Below are positions 6,125 to 14,180 of a stretch of 16,111 nucleotides of DNA, one piece after another. Each line of letters begins with the position of its first letter. Position 1 is the first letter of the stretch. The notes under the pieces are model-generated. The model worked only from the letters and a program-made list of their open reading frames with translations. It searched no databases and was not told the DNA's origin. The position numbers and the translations under genes are program-made. Source of the DNA: Gammaproteobacteria bacterium RIFCSPLOWO2_02_FULL_56_15 (lineage in GTDB: Bacteria; Pseudomonadota; Gammaproteobacteria; Eutrophobiales; Eutrophobiaceae); contig MGYR01000098.1 of assembly GCA_001801825.1 (NCBI GenBank), forward strand, positions 4,433 to 20,543, given 5' to 3'.

Positions 6125-8404
6125 TCACTTCCCGTGTCCCACCAGACGACTCAGACCTTGCTGTGCGAGCTCCTGCTCCATTAGCTGCCTGATCTCCGAG
6201 GCATGTTCCATGGTCCTGGCCTGCTGCCAGAGTTCATTGGCACGCGTCCAGGAGAGGGTCCGTATCACCCACTTGACCCGGGGCAGATCTCCGGCGCTCA
6301 CACTCAGACTGTCAACGCGCATGGCGATCAGTAGAATGGTCAGGGCTGGATCGCCGGCTGCCTCACCGCAAACAGACACCGGTTTAGCGTGCCTGTGGGC
6401 TGCATCCACGATCAACCGCAGGGCCTCAAGCACCGGTGGATGCAGCGGATCAAACAACTTGGCCACGTGTTCGTTGTTACGGTCAATCGCCAGCAGATAC
6501 TGGATCAGGTCATTGGTGCCGATGGAAAGAAAGTCCACACGCCTGGTGATGGAATCAATCAGGTATACCGCCGAGGGCACCTCAATCATCGCGCCGATTT
6601 CCGGGAATCGGATGGTATATCCGTCACTCACGACGTGATCATAGGCGCGCCGGATCAGAGTCATGGCCCGTTCCAGTTCATCAATATTGCTGATCATGGG
6701 CAACAGGATTTTCAGCTTGTCATAGCCCTCGCTGGCCCGCAACATGGCCCGGACTTGCGTCAGCAGCATCTCGGGATGATCGAGCACCACGCGAATCCCG
6801 CGCCAGCCGAGGAACGGGTTAGGCTCTTTTCTATGGAAATAAGGCAGAACCTTATCACCCCCCACATCCAGGGTTCGCAGCGTGACCGGCTTCGGCATAT
6901 AGGCCTCGATTACCTGCCTGTAGATCTGTCGCTGCTCCTCCTCTCCCGGGAAACTATCCCGGTTCATGAAGGGAACTTCGCTACGATACAGACCGATCCC
7001 TTCGGTGCCCACATCAAAGGCATGAGAATGCCCGGTCAACAATCCCGTATTGGTATAGAGATGGATCCGGACGCCATCCGTAGTCACTGCGGGCAGATCC
7101 TTCAACGCCGCCATGCCCCGCGCAAGCTGGGCTTCCCCCTGAATCAGACCTTGATATTCACTGAGCTCCTCCTGGGAGGGAGAAACCAGGATCTGTCCCT
7201 TGTAACCGTCCACGATCAGAGTCATGCCATCCAACCGGTTGAGCGGCACTCGTCCGGCCAGTCCAAGCACCGCGGGTATGTTCAGTGCATGTGCGAGGAT
7301 GGCCAGGTGCGCATAGGCGGAGCCATGACCACTGACGATGGCAGCCAGCTTTTCCAGCGGAACGGAACCCAGATCCAGAGGGCTCAGATTCTCGCCGATG
7401 AGGACGGTTTTTTCAGGGTATGCATATTCCTTATGCTCCTCCGTGAACAGATATCCCAGGATCCGTTGCCCAATACTACGGATATCATTGGCTCTTTCCC
7501 GCATATAGGGCTCATCCAGCGATTCGAATCTCGCGGCAAAGGATTCGATAGTGTCCCGCAATGCGCCGGGGGCCCAGTTTCCCGCACGAATCCGCTCGAT
7601 AGTTTCATTGACGAGCTGGTCGCTGCCCGCAATCAGGGCATAGGCATTGAAGACCAACTGATCGGTGGCCGGCAGGGTGCCGCCAAGTTGCTCACCGACA
7701 GTCTTTGACTCGCTGACCACCGCCTCGATCGCCGCTCGCAACCGTTCTTCTTCCTCCGGGATACTGGCAGCCGGACGGTCCGGGACCTCCGCGATCTGGT
7801 TGTTGTGATAATGGACGACACCCTTGCCAATGATGATGCCGGGAGCTCCCGCGACTCCGGTGAACACCCCACCGCCACTGGTTTCCGTGGAGAAATAATC
7901 ATCGATGAGCCCCCTGGCCCTGGCTATGGCGATGTTGCCTGCGAGTAGGGCCGCCAGTGTAGTAAGAAACGCAATCTCCTGCTCACCGAACCGCCGCGAG
8001 GTGGTTTGCTGCACCACCAGCACTGCTAACTGTTCACCCTGCCTGGTCACCGGCACCCCGAGAAAAGACTTGAACGGATCCTCACCGGCCTCGGGGACAT
8101 ATTTGAAGCGGGGATGAGCGGGGGCATTGCTGATATTTACCGGTTCGGATAGTTCAGTCACCAGTCCGACCAGTCCTTCCTCAAAGGGAAGGACAACCTT
8201 GCCGACCGCATCTGGATTCAGACCCTGTGTCGCCATCAGGATATTTGTCCTGGTGATGGTATCGCTCAGATAGATCGAACACACATCCACACCCAGGGCC
8301 TTATGGATGCCCGAGACCAGATTATTCAGGGCATGAGACAAATCAGGCGATTTGTCGATGGAATGAACAATCTTGTGGATTGTATTCAGTGAGTACGAAA
8401 CCAT
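6125..8404 (-). CDS. ptsP: PtsP, phosphoenolpyruvate-protein phosphotransferase (enzyme I-Ntr)
   Basis: This 759-aa protein is enzyme I of the nitrogen PTS; it takes phosphate from PEP and passes it to NPr and on to PtsN. Domain order: N-terminal GAF sensor domain (about 17-160; DVCSIYLSD, FEEGLVGLV, FLGVPV), enzyme I N-terminal domain (about 180-340), swivelling phosphohistidine domain with GHGSAYAHLAILAHALNIP (catalytic His366), then the PEP-binding barrel (GIGLYRSEVPFMNRD, RTLDVGGDKVLPYF, GWRGIR, SVCGEAAGD with Cys679). The frame stays open for 48 further codons to an ATG at 8548, but homologues begin at the MVSYSLNTIHKIV position, so 8404 is chosen; its ribosome binding site is weak. The GAF domain binds glutamine or alpha-ketoglutarate-type signals in studied relatives. 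It converges on the fusion gene with only 51 bases between; no rppH or other PTS gene is nearby. Confidence 0.94.
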   Translation of the reverse strand: MVSYSLNTIHKIVHSIDKSPDLSHALNNLVSGIHKALGVDVCSIYLSDTITRTNILMATQGLNPDAVGKVVLPFEEGLVGLVTELSEPVNISNAPAHPRFKYVPEAGEDPFKSFLGVPVTRQGEQLAVLVVQQTTSRRFGEQEIAFLTTLAALLAGNIAIARARGLIDDYFSTETSGGGVFTGVAGAPGIIIGKGVVHYHNNQIAEVPDRPAASIPEEEERLRAAIEAVVSESKTVGEQLGGTLPATDQLVFNAYALIAGSDQLVNETIERIRAGNWAPGALRDTIESFAARFESLDEPYMRERANDIRSIGQRILGYLFTEEHKEYAYPEKTVLIGENLSPLDLGSVPLEKLAAIVSGHGSAYAHLAILAHALNIPAVLGLAGRVPLNRLDGMTLIVDGYKGQILVSPSQEELSEYQGLIQGEAQLARGMAALKDLPAVTTDGVRIHLYTNTGLLTGHSHAFDVGTEGIGLYRSEVPFMNRDSFPGEEEQRQIYRQVIEAYMPKPVTLRTLDVGGDKVLPYFHRKEPNPFLGWRGIRVVLDHPEMLLTQVRAMLRASEGYDKLKILLPMISNIDELERAMTLIRRAYDHVVSDGYTIRFPEIGAMIEVPSAVYLIDSITRRVDFLSIGTNDLIQYLLAIDRNNEHVAKLFDPLHPPVLEALRLIVDAAHRHAKPVSVCGEAAGDPALTILLIAMRVDSLSVSAGDLPRVKWVIRTLSWTRANELWQQARTMEHASEIRQLMEQELAQQGLSRLVGHGK

Positions 8405-8723
8405 TTTACAGTGACCAAGATCCTTCGGTTTTCCATCTTGAGATGCCTGTGGAAACGCATCGGTTGATATGCATTCGGACAGCCCCCCGATCCATATATT
8501 GGTGTTAAAGCCGGTGCATGCATGTAAAATAAGCTGATGCAGAAACACCTGACACCGAATCGATGCAGGCAGCTGGTATTACCATGTCCAGCATAGCTGA
8601 TCCCGTATCCAAGATACAGCGGAAGTCTTTCTTCGGCGCGGACTATGGAGCTGTCCCCGGCACGAATCTCTTTCCCCCCAAGGACTGTTACCGATAGCTC
8701 AGATCAAGCCGGGAGACGGGACA
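8405..8723. promoter_or_regulatory. Divergent intergenic region between ptsP and squalene synthase
   Basis: These 319 bases carry the start regions of both genes. I see no RNA gene and no convincing small coding frame apart from the unlikely N-terminal extension of ptsP. TAAAAT at 8525-8530 is a possible plus-strand -10 element without a clear -35. GGTGTT (8501-8506) and AACACC (8544-8549) form a loose inverted repeat. For the squalene synthase gene, GGGAG at 8711-8715 lies eight bases before its GTG start. Confidence 0.3.
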
Positions 8724-9821
8724 GTGAGAGACGACCTGTTACTTTGTGATCCGAACGACGAAGCCTATCAGGAACAGATCCTGCAGGGGGTCTCGAGAAC
8801 CTTCGCCCTGACCATACCGGTGCTGCCCTGGCCCCTTTCCCGGGTGGTAAGTAATGCCTATCTGTTGTGTCGCATTGCCGATACGATCGAGGATGCCAAG
8901 GATCTCCCCCTGTCAAGGAAACGTGAATTTTCGGAGATGTTCATTAATGTTGTCTCTGGGAAACAACCGGCTCAGCAGTTCGCCGAACGAGTATCGCCCG
9001 TACTCTCCAAAGACGCCTCGGATCAGGAACACGACCTGGTTGCCCATACTGCGACGGTAATCCGGATCACACACAGTTTCAATTCCAGACAAAGGGCCGC
9101 ACTGGAAACCTGTGTACGGATCATGGCGCAGGGGATGACTCTATACCAGGAGATGGATGTCAGCCATGGACTGAAGGATCAAGAAGATATGGATCGGTAT
9201 TGTTACCATGTTGCGGGTGTAGTTGGCACCATGCTGACGGAACTCTTTTGCGATCATTCGAGGGAAATTGACAAGCACAGAGAACAATTGATGCAGCTCG
9301 CAGTCTCCTTTGGTCAGGGCTTGCAGATGACCAACATACTGAAAGACATCTGGGCTGATCAGCAGCGCAAGATGTGCTGGTTACCCGTTGAAGTTTTCAG
9401 ACAATACGGCGCCGATCTCCGGATTCTGGCGCCTGGAACACAGGATGAGTCATTCGCGAGGGCGCTGGGGCACCTGATCGGGATAGCCCGGTCGCATCTG
9501 GCCAATGCCCTCAGGTATACCCTGCTGATTCCCGCAGGGGAAACAGGTATCCGGCGGTTCTGCCTCTGGGCGCTCGGCATGGCCGTGCTTACGCTGCGCA
9601 AGATCAACTCCGACCGGAGCTACGAAGCAGGCAAGCGGATCAAGATCAGCCGCCGCAGCGTCAGGGCGACGATCCTCGTCTGCAATCTGTTTACCCGTAA
9701 CGATCGAATCCTGCGCTACCTGTTCAACCTGACAGCCGATGCTCTCCCCGGTAAACCGTTGGCAGGCCAGTTCGCCGCACCCGGGTCCGATAACCGTCGG
9801 GAAAACACTTGGATCGTATAG
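8724..9821 (+). CDS. sqs: Squalene synthase (SQS-type, presqualene/squalene forming)
   Basis: This 365-aa enzyme of the trans-isoprenyl head-to-head synthase family should couple two farnesyl diphosphates to squalene for hopanoid synthesis. Seen: VSRTFALTIPVLPWPLSRVV (23-42), the first Asp-rich motif DTIED (53-57), YCYHVAGVVGTMLTELF (159-175), GLQMTNILKDIWAD (199-212) with Asp208 and Asp212 as the second motif, and WLPVEVFRQYG (219-229). These resemble classical squalene synthase (DTVED, YCHYVAGLVG) more than HpnC or HpnD, so this cell may make squalene with one enzyme instead of HpnC-HpnD-HpnE. Phytoene synthase is the alternative; the hpn neighbours argue against it. The start is GTG at 8724 with GGGAG eight bases upstream. 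It is first of a tight three-gene set, overlapping hpnG by 13 bases. Confidence 0.87.
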   Translation: MRDDLLLCDPNDEAYQEQILQGVSRTFALTIPVLPWPLSRVVSNAYLLCRIADTIEDAKDLPLSRKREFSEMFINVVSGKQPAQQFAERVSPVLSKDASDQEHDLVAHTATVIRITHSFNSRQRAALETCVRIMAQGMTLYQEMDVSHGLKDQEDMDRYCYHVAGVVGTMLTELFCDHSREIDKHREQLMQLAVSFGQGLQMTNILKDIWADQQRKMCWLPVEVFRQYGADLRILAPGTQDESFARALGHLIGIARSHLANALRYTLLIPAGETGIRRFCLWALGMAVLTLRKINSDRSYEAGKRIKISRRSVRATILVCNLFTRNDRILRYLFNLTADALPGKPLAGQFAAPGSDNRRENTWIV

Positions 9822-10516
9822 GCATCATCAGCCCCTTGCTCCCGGAAGCAGCCTGCCTTGGGCCCCGCCCGCGCCCCGGCATGTTATACACCGCCGGCAG
9901 CGGGATCAGTATTCTGGTCAGTGGTATGGGGGCGGAGCGTGCGGCGCGAGCGGCCGAAGATCTGGTTCATTGCGGTATGGGGCTGTTAATAAGTTGGGGC
10001 ACCGCTGGCGCACTTGCCGCCGACCTGCAGGCAGGCGATCTGATTATCCCGGAAGAGGTGATCTCCGGATCCGGCCGGTCCTGCCCGACCGACCGCACCC
10101 TGCGTACCACACTGCTGGGCAGGCTGGATGAGTGCCCCGGAAGTATTTTCCTGGGCAGGCTATATAATGTCTCGGAAGTACTGAAGAACAGCACGGAAAA
10201 GATGGCGCTGCACCAGAAATACAAGGCCCTGGCAGTGGATATGGAAAGCGCCGCCATCGGCACGGTCGCCGCCCGGCATGGGGTCCCCTTTATGGTGATA
10301 CGTGTGATCACCGACACCTTGTCAGTCCCGGTCCCGCAGGCAGTTCTGAAGTGCACCGGCCCGTATGGGAATGTCCGGATACCCGCGCTGCTCTTTGAAC
10401 TCATCAAACAACCGGGGGAAATCATCCCGCTGGCCCGCCTTGCCTCTGCCTTCAGACAGGCGACAAAAACCCTCCGGTGGATCGGCAGTCGCAAGGAACA
10501 GATACTCACGTTTTGA
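9809..10516 (+). CDS. hpnG: Hopanoid-associated nucleoside phosphorylase (HpnG-like)
   Basis: This 235-aa protein has the purine nucleoside phosphorylase / MTA-SAH nucleosidase fold. HpnG removes adenine from adenosylhopane on the way to ribosylhopane and bacteriohopanetetrol. Seen: IGIISPLLPEAACLG (4-18) with the glutamate typical of this family, VSGMGAERAARAAE (37-50), ISWGTAGALAADLQAGD (61-77), ALAVDMESAAIG (140-151), where the Glu of DMES contacts ribose in the family, and VIRVITDTLS (163-172) with the purine-binding Asp169. The only start that keeps the first beta strand is TTG at 9809, inside the squalene synthase frame (13-base overlap, so translationally coupled); ATG at 9881 would cut off the strand and the catalytic Glu. 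The neighbours favour HpnG over a housekeeping MTA/SAH nucleosidase. Confidence 0.82.
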   Translation: MDRIGIISPLLPEAACLGPRPRPGMLYTAGSGISILVSGMGAERAARAAEDLVHCGMGLLISWGTAGALAADLQAGDLIIPEEVISGSGRSCPTDRTLRTTLLGRLDECPGSIFLGRLYNVSEVLKNSTEKMALHQKYKALAVDMESAAIGTVAARHGVPFMVIRVITDTLSVPVPQAVLKCTGPYGNVRIPALLFELIKQPGEIIPLARLASAFRQATKTLRWIGSRKEQILTF

Positions 10517-10526
10517 GAGTGTTTCA

Positions 10527-10598
10527 ATGGAGTCGAAAATGCACCAACAAACAGCCACAAGGAACCCGGGGAAAACTGCCATAGGAATGAGCCGGTGA
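10527..10598 (+). CDS. Possible 23-aa ORF bridging hpnG and hpnA
   Basis: An ATG at 10527 opens a 23-codon frame (MESKMHQQTATRNPGKTAIG then MSR) that ends in TGA at 10596-10598, overlapping the GTG start of hpnA as GTGA. GAGAG at 10515-10519 stands seven bases before the ATG. It may be translated only to couple hpnA to hpnG, or it may be chance; the peptide shows no signal or domain. Confidence 0.2.
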   Translation: MESKMHQQTATRNPGKTAIGMSR

Positions 10599-11623
10599 AG
10601 ACGCTGATTACCGGCGCCACGGGCTTTGTCGGATCCGCGGTCCTGCGCCAGTTGCTGGCGGCAGGCCAGGAAGTCCGCGCCCTGGTGCGGGCCGGCAGCG
10701 ACCGGCGCAATCTGCATGGGCTGGAGGTGGAATTGTGCGAGGGGGATCTCACGGACGACCCATCCCTGCGCAGAGCAGTCATCGGCTGCGACAGCGTCTT
10801 TCATGTGGCGGCCGATTATCGTCTCTGGATCCCGGATCCGGAAAATATGTATAGGACCAATGTTGCAGGCACACGCAAGCTGCTGTTGTATGCTGCCGAC
10901 GCCGGGGCGGAAAAAATTGTGTATACCAGCAGTGTCGCCGCCCTCGGATCGACCACGGACGGGAACCCTGCGGATGAAGATACACCGGTCATCCCAGGTG
11001 ACAAGATTGGGCACTACAAGAAATCAAAATACCAGGCGGAGCAGGAGGTGCTCACGTTGGTCCGTTCCACCCGGCTGCCGGTGATCATCGTCAATCCATC
11101 CACGCCAATCGGACCCCGGGATATCAAGCCTACACCCACCGGTCGCATCATCCTCGACACCCTGAACGGACGTATGCCCGCTTATGTGGATACCGGACTC
11201 AATATCGCCCACGTGGATGACGTGGCGCATGGCCACCTGCTGGCATTCGAACAGGGGATCGTCGGAGAACGGTACATTCTGGGCGGTGAGGATATGTGTC
11301 TGAGGGATATTCTGGGAGTCACCTGTGAGCTTGCAGGACTCAAACCCCCGGTGATCCGGCTGCCCCACAATGCCGTCCTGCCGATCGCGTGGCTTGCGGA
11401 ACGCTGGGCCGGAATTACCGGCAAGGAGCCGATCGTGACCGTGGATGCAGTTCGCATGTCGAAGCAGAACATGTACTATTCATCCCGCAAGGCGATGGAG
11501 AGCTTGGGTTATCGGCCCAGACCGGCAGCGGCGGCCATAGCGGATGCCGTATACTGGTTCAACGAAAACGGGTACTGCAGGGCATTGCCAGAATTGAAAA
11601 CCGCGGATGAATGGGATAAATAG
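10595..11623 (+). CDS. hpnA: Hopanoid-associated NAD-dependent epimerase/reductase (HpnA)
   Basis: This 342-aa protein is an extended short-chain dehydrogenase with the sequence pattern of the hopanoid-associated sugar epimerase HpnA. Seen: the Rossmann dinucleotide motif TGATGFVG (6-13), CEGDLTDDPSLRRA (48-61), FHVAADYRLWIPDPENMYRT (69-88), which is very characteristic of HpnA, NVAGTR (89-94), the catalytic VYTSSVAALG (109-118) with Ser113, and YKKSK (141-145) with Tyr141 and Lys145. HpnA is found in hopanoid clusters of many bacteria, but its exact substrate is not firmly established; a nucleotide- or ribose-linked side chain is likely. The start is GTG at 10595, preceded by AGGA (10583-10586). 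It follows hpnG by 78 bases and should share its transcript. Confidence 0.88.
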   Translation: MKTLITGATGFVGSAVLRQLLAAGQEVRALVRAGSDRRNLHGLEVELCEGDLTDDPSLRRAVIGCDSVFHVAADYRLWIPDPENMYRTNVAGTRKLLLYAADAGAEKIVYTSSVAALGSTTDGNPADEDTPVIPGDKIGHYKKSKYQAEQEVLTLVRSTRLPVIIVNPSTPIGPRDIKPTPTGRIILDTLNGRMPAYVDTGLNIAHVDDVAHGHLLAFEQGIVGERYILGGEDMCLRDILGVTCELAGLKPPVIRLPHNAVLPIAWLAERWAGITGKEPIVTVDAVRMSKQNMYYSSRKAMESLGYRPRPAAAAIADAVYWFNENGYCRALPELKTADEWDK

Positions 11624-11644
11624 GGATTCCGGGGTTGCAGAATA

Positions 11645-11699
11645 TACAGGCAGACAAGCGCCGATCGCTGCATCCCTATACCTCGATCGGCTGCCTGTA
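11645..11699. repeat. Two-segment inverted repeat downstream of hpnA
   Basis: TACAGGCAG (11645-11653) is perfectly complementary to CTGCCTGTA (11691-11699), and CCGATCG (11661-11667) to CGATCGG (11684-11690). The right arms are contiguous and the left arms are separated by seven bases, giving a 16-pair stem with one bulge and a 16-base loop. It lies 21 bases after the hpnA stop. No T-run follows, so it is not a typical intrinsic terminator; an RNA 3' end stem or protein site is possible. Confidence 0.65.
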
Positions 11700-11869
11700 A
11701 GCTGTATTCGGGAAAGTTGGTTTGCCATCCCTGGCAGATTTCCATCCCTGATTCCTGCTACTCCCTTGCTGAAAGTCCATTTACGTTTCCATCCCGGAAA
11801 CCGGTCCTTTCGATCCATCGGGAATTACTATAGCCGAAACTGCGGGTTATAAAAATCGCCATGTACGAG

Positions 11870-11875
11870 TATAAT
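11870..11875 (+). promoter_or_regulatory. Candidate -10 box for the TonB-dependent receptor gene
   Basis: A perfect TATAAT stands about 100 bases before the receptor ATG at 11976. The best -35 at 18-base spacing is GTTATA (11846-11851), a poor match, so an activator would probably be needed. Confidence 0.35.
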
Positions 11876-11975
11876 AAACCTACCTTATTCCGGTTAAGGT
11901 GTCAGACATCTCGCCAGAGAACTATCCCTTCGGAATTCTGTCGGTAAACTATCAATACTTGATTCGGTTAACACC

Positions 11976-14096
11976 ATGGAAAAAAACATGTACAGAACCT
12001 CGCGCCCAGGAAACCAGAATACGGACTGCAGCCTGTATCCGATGATTGGTATGATGCTGCTATCGCTGCTCTGCCTGACGGCGCAGGCGGCCTCCACCAC
12101 AATTGACGATGAGGTGGTCATCACCTCAACCCGAATCGAGAACTACGGGATCGAATTGCCCGCCGCTGTCACTCTGGTCGGACGGGATGATGTACAGTTG
12201 GGTCGCCAGTCACTGGGGCTGGATGAGTCGTTGGGACGTGTGCCGGGACTTTTTTTCCAGGACCGCTATAATTTCGCACAGGATCTGCGGATCGCCATAC
12301 GTGGTTTCGGATCCAGGGCCGCATTCGGGATCCGGGGGATCAAGGTATTTGTGGATGGTATCCCATCAACCCTCGCGGATGGACAGAGCGGTGTAGATGA
12401 CATCGATCTGGGATCGACTGATCGTATCGAGGTGATCAGGGGACCCTCCTCATCCATTTATGGTTCCGCTTCCGGAGGGATCATCAGCATATTCAGCGAG
12501 GACGGCGCCGAGACTCCATTCCTTGAGGCGGGACTCAGCATCGGTGAATACAACCAGCGGAAATACCAGATCAAGGCCGGCGGACAGGTGGACAAACTAA
12601 ATTACATGGTTAATGGCTCCCAACTGTTGCTCGATGGTTACCGTGATCTATCCGAGTTGGAACACACCATGTTGAACAGCAAGTTTGGCTATGCCCTGGA
12701 TGATTCTTCCTCCCTTACGCTGCTGTTCAACCTGGTCGACTCACCGCTTGCCAACGATCCGGGAGGACTGACGCTCGCCGACGCAACCGCCAACCCGCGC
12801 CAAGCGCACAGCCGCAACATCAGTTCCAATGCCGGCGAATCACTTTCGCAACAGAGACTGGGGCTGGTTTATGAAAAGGCCTTCAACGATCAACACCGGA
12901 TCACTTTGCGCAACTATTACCTCTGGCGTGACTTTCAGAATTTCCTGCCCATCGGATCGCACATACCCTTTGTGGAGCATGACGGGGTGGTGGAGTTTGA
13001 CCGATTCTTCTACGGCGCCGGCGCGCAGTACAACTATGATGGGTCACTGGCCGGACGGCCCAATCGCTTCACCGCCGGATTCGACATCGATATTCAGGGC
13101 GATGACCGGCAACGCTATATCAACAATGCCGGAGTCAAGGGTAACCTGAGCTTTGATCAGCTTGAAGAGGCGGAAGCCCTGGGTTTCTATTTCCGTGATG
13201 AAATAGACCTCGTGGAGCGTCTGACGCTCACCTTCGGCGGCCGCTATGACATCGTGAATCTCTCTGTAGGCGACCGGACACTGAGCAACGGGAATCAGTC
13301 GAGCGAGCTGGAATTCGAGGAATTCAGCCCCACGGTCGGACTCAGCTTCAATATCCTGCCCGGCTTGTATCTCTACGGCAATTTCGCCACCTCCTTCGAG
13401 ACACCGACCTTCACTGAGCTGGCGAATCCGACGCGCAGTCTGAATGTCAACCTGGGCGGGTTCAATAATGTCTCGGCGCAAACGGCGGAGAGTTTCGAGA
13501 TCGGCGCGAAGGGCAGGTTGCTGGACAATCGGGTCTACTTCGACCTGGCGTACTACACCATGCAGGTCAATGATGAGATCACCAACGTCTCCAACCAGGG
13601 TAGCCGGGGCTACTTTGAAAACGCCGATACCAGCCGCGATGGCCTGGAAGCCACCCTCGTGGCGGACCTCATCGATGGTCTGCGCTGGACCTCATCCTAT
13701 ACCTATTCGGATTTCAGCTTTGACAGATTCCAGGCAACACCGGCATTGGTGGGAAATAAGCTTCCGGGATTACCCGAACAGCAATTCTATACAGAGCTTG
13801 CCTATACCCATGCGTCCGGATTCTATGTCATCTGGGATATGCTGTATGTCGATAACTTCTATGTCAACAACGCCAATTCAGAAATGACCGACGCCTATAC
13901 GGTGGCAAATGTCAGGGCGGGATTCAGTAAAACAATAGGTGACTGGGAGCTGGCCCCCTACATCGGCATGAATAACCTGTCTGACGAAAACTATTTCGGC
14001 AATGTCCGGATCAACGCCGTCGGCAACCGGTACTACGAGCCGGCCCCGGATATGAATGCCTATGGGGGGATCAGCATCCGCTACAACCTGCGCTAG
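11976..14096 (+). CDS. TonB-dependent outer-membrane receptor (YncD/PqqU-like)
   Basis: This 706-aa receptor has a signal peptide with a long polar N-region, a hydrophobic core (about 23-37, MIGMMLLSLLCLTAQAA) and a likely cut after AQA-A. DDEVVITSTR (44-53) is a good TonB box. The plug follows: SLGRVPGLFF, IAIRGFGSRAAFGIRG (107-121 region), VFVDGIPSTLADGQ (124-137), RIEVIRGPSSSIYGSASGG (150-168). The rest is a 22-strand-type barrel. The plug wording resembles E. coli YncD/PqqU, a pyrroloquinoline quinone receptor, and the FecA-like group; the ligand here is unproven. The last residues are YGGISIRYNLR: the chain ends in Arg, not the usual terminal Phe or Trp. No ribosome binding site fits the ATG at 11976 well; Met5 (11988) has GGA eight bases upstream. 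No TonB, ABC or sigma/anti-sigma gene is adjacent. Confidence 0.88.
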   Translation: MEKNMYRTSRPGNQNTDCSLYPMIGMMLLSLLCLTAQAASTTIDDEVVITSTRIENYGIELPAAVTLVGRDDVQLGRQSLGLDESLGRVPGLFFQDRYNFAQDLRIAIRGFGSRAAFGIRGIKVFVDGIPSTLADGQSGVDDIDLGSTDRIEVIRGPSSSIYGSASGGIISIFSEDGAETPFLEAGLSIGEYNQRKYQIKAGGQVDKLNYMVNGSQLLLDGYRDLSELEHTMLNSKFGYALDDSSSLTLLFNLVDSPLANDPGGLTLADATANPRQAHSRNISSNAGESLSQQRLGLVYEKAFNDQHRITLRNYYLWRDFQNFLPIGSHIPFVEHDGVVEFDRFFYGAGAQYNYDGSLAGRPNRFTAGFDIDIQGDDRQRYINNAGVKGNLSFDQLEEAEALGFYFRDEIDLVERLTLTFGGRYDIVNLSVGDRTLSNGNQSSELEFEEFSPTVGLSFNILPGLYLYGNFATSFETPTFTELANPTRSLNVNLGGFNNVSAQTAESFEIGAKGRLLDNRVYFDLAYYTMQVNDEITNVSNQGSRGYFENADTSRDGLEATLVADLIDGLRWTSSYTYSDFSFDRFQATPALVGNKLPGLPEQQFYTELAYTHASGFYVIWDMLYVDNFYVNNANSEMTDAYTVANVRAGFSKTIGDWELAPYIGMNNLSDENYFGNVRINAVGNRYYEPAPDMNAYGGISIRYNLR

Positions 14097-14180
14097 AGGG
14101 GGTAGTCCCGGCTGGAGACACAAACCAGGCTATAAGTAGTGTAAGATCAAGGTCATGAATACAATTATAAAGGGTGCAAT

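Larger units (their letters stand above)
11624..11975. promoter_or_regulatory. 352-base region before the TonB-dependent receptor
   Basis: I see no gene here. The region has a strong inverted repeat (11645-11699, listed separately), a perfect TATAAT at 11870-11875 with only a weak upstream box (GTTATA, 11846-11851, 18-base spacing) and, next to the receptor start, an ATCAA-TAC-TTGAT palindrome at 11951-11963. The conserved cobalamin riboswitch and TPP riboswitch segments are absent, and I find no Fur-box-like repeat. The inferred leader from the TATAAT to the ATG is about 95 bases. Confidence 0.45.

Noticed and set aside
6389..7708. 439-aa plus-strand ORF within ptsP
   Set aside because: It is antisense to the conserved enzyme I domains of PtsP; long open antisense frames are common in GC-rich coding DNA.
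8405..8548. 48-residue N-terminal extension of PtsP
   Set aside because: Known PtsP proteins begin at the position of ATG 8404, and the extension has no domain or clear targeting signal.
11607..11852. 81-aa ORF after hpnA
   Set aside because: It starts inside hpnA in another frame, spans the inverted repeat and shows no motif or good ribosome binding site.
11700..11975. Cobalamin or TPP riboswitch upstream of the TonB-dependent receptor
   Set aside because: None of the conserved core segments of these riboswitches is visible on the plus strand.
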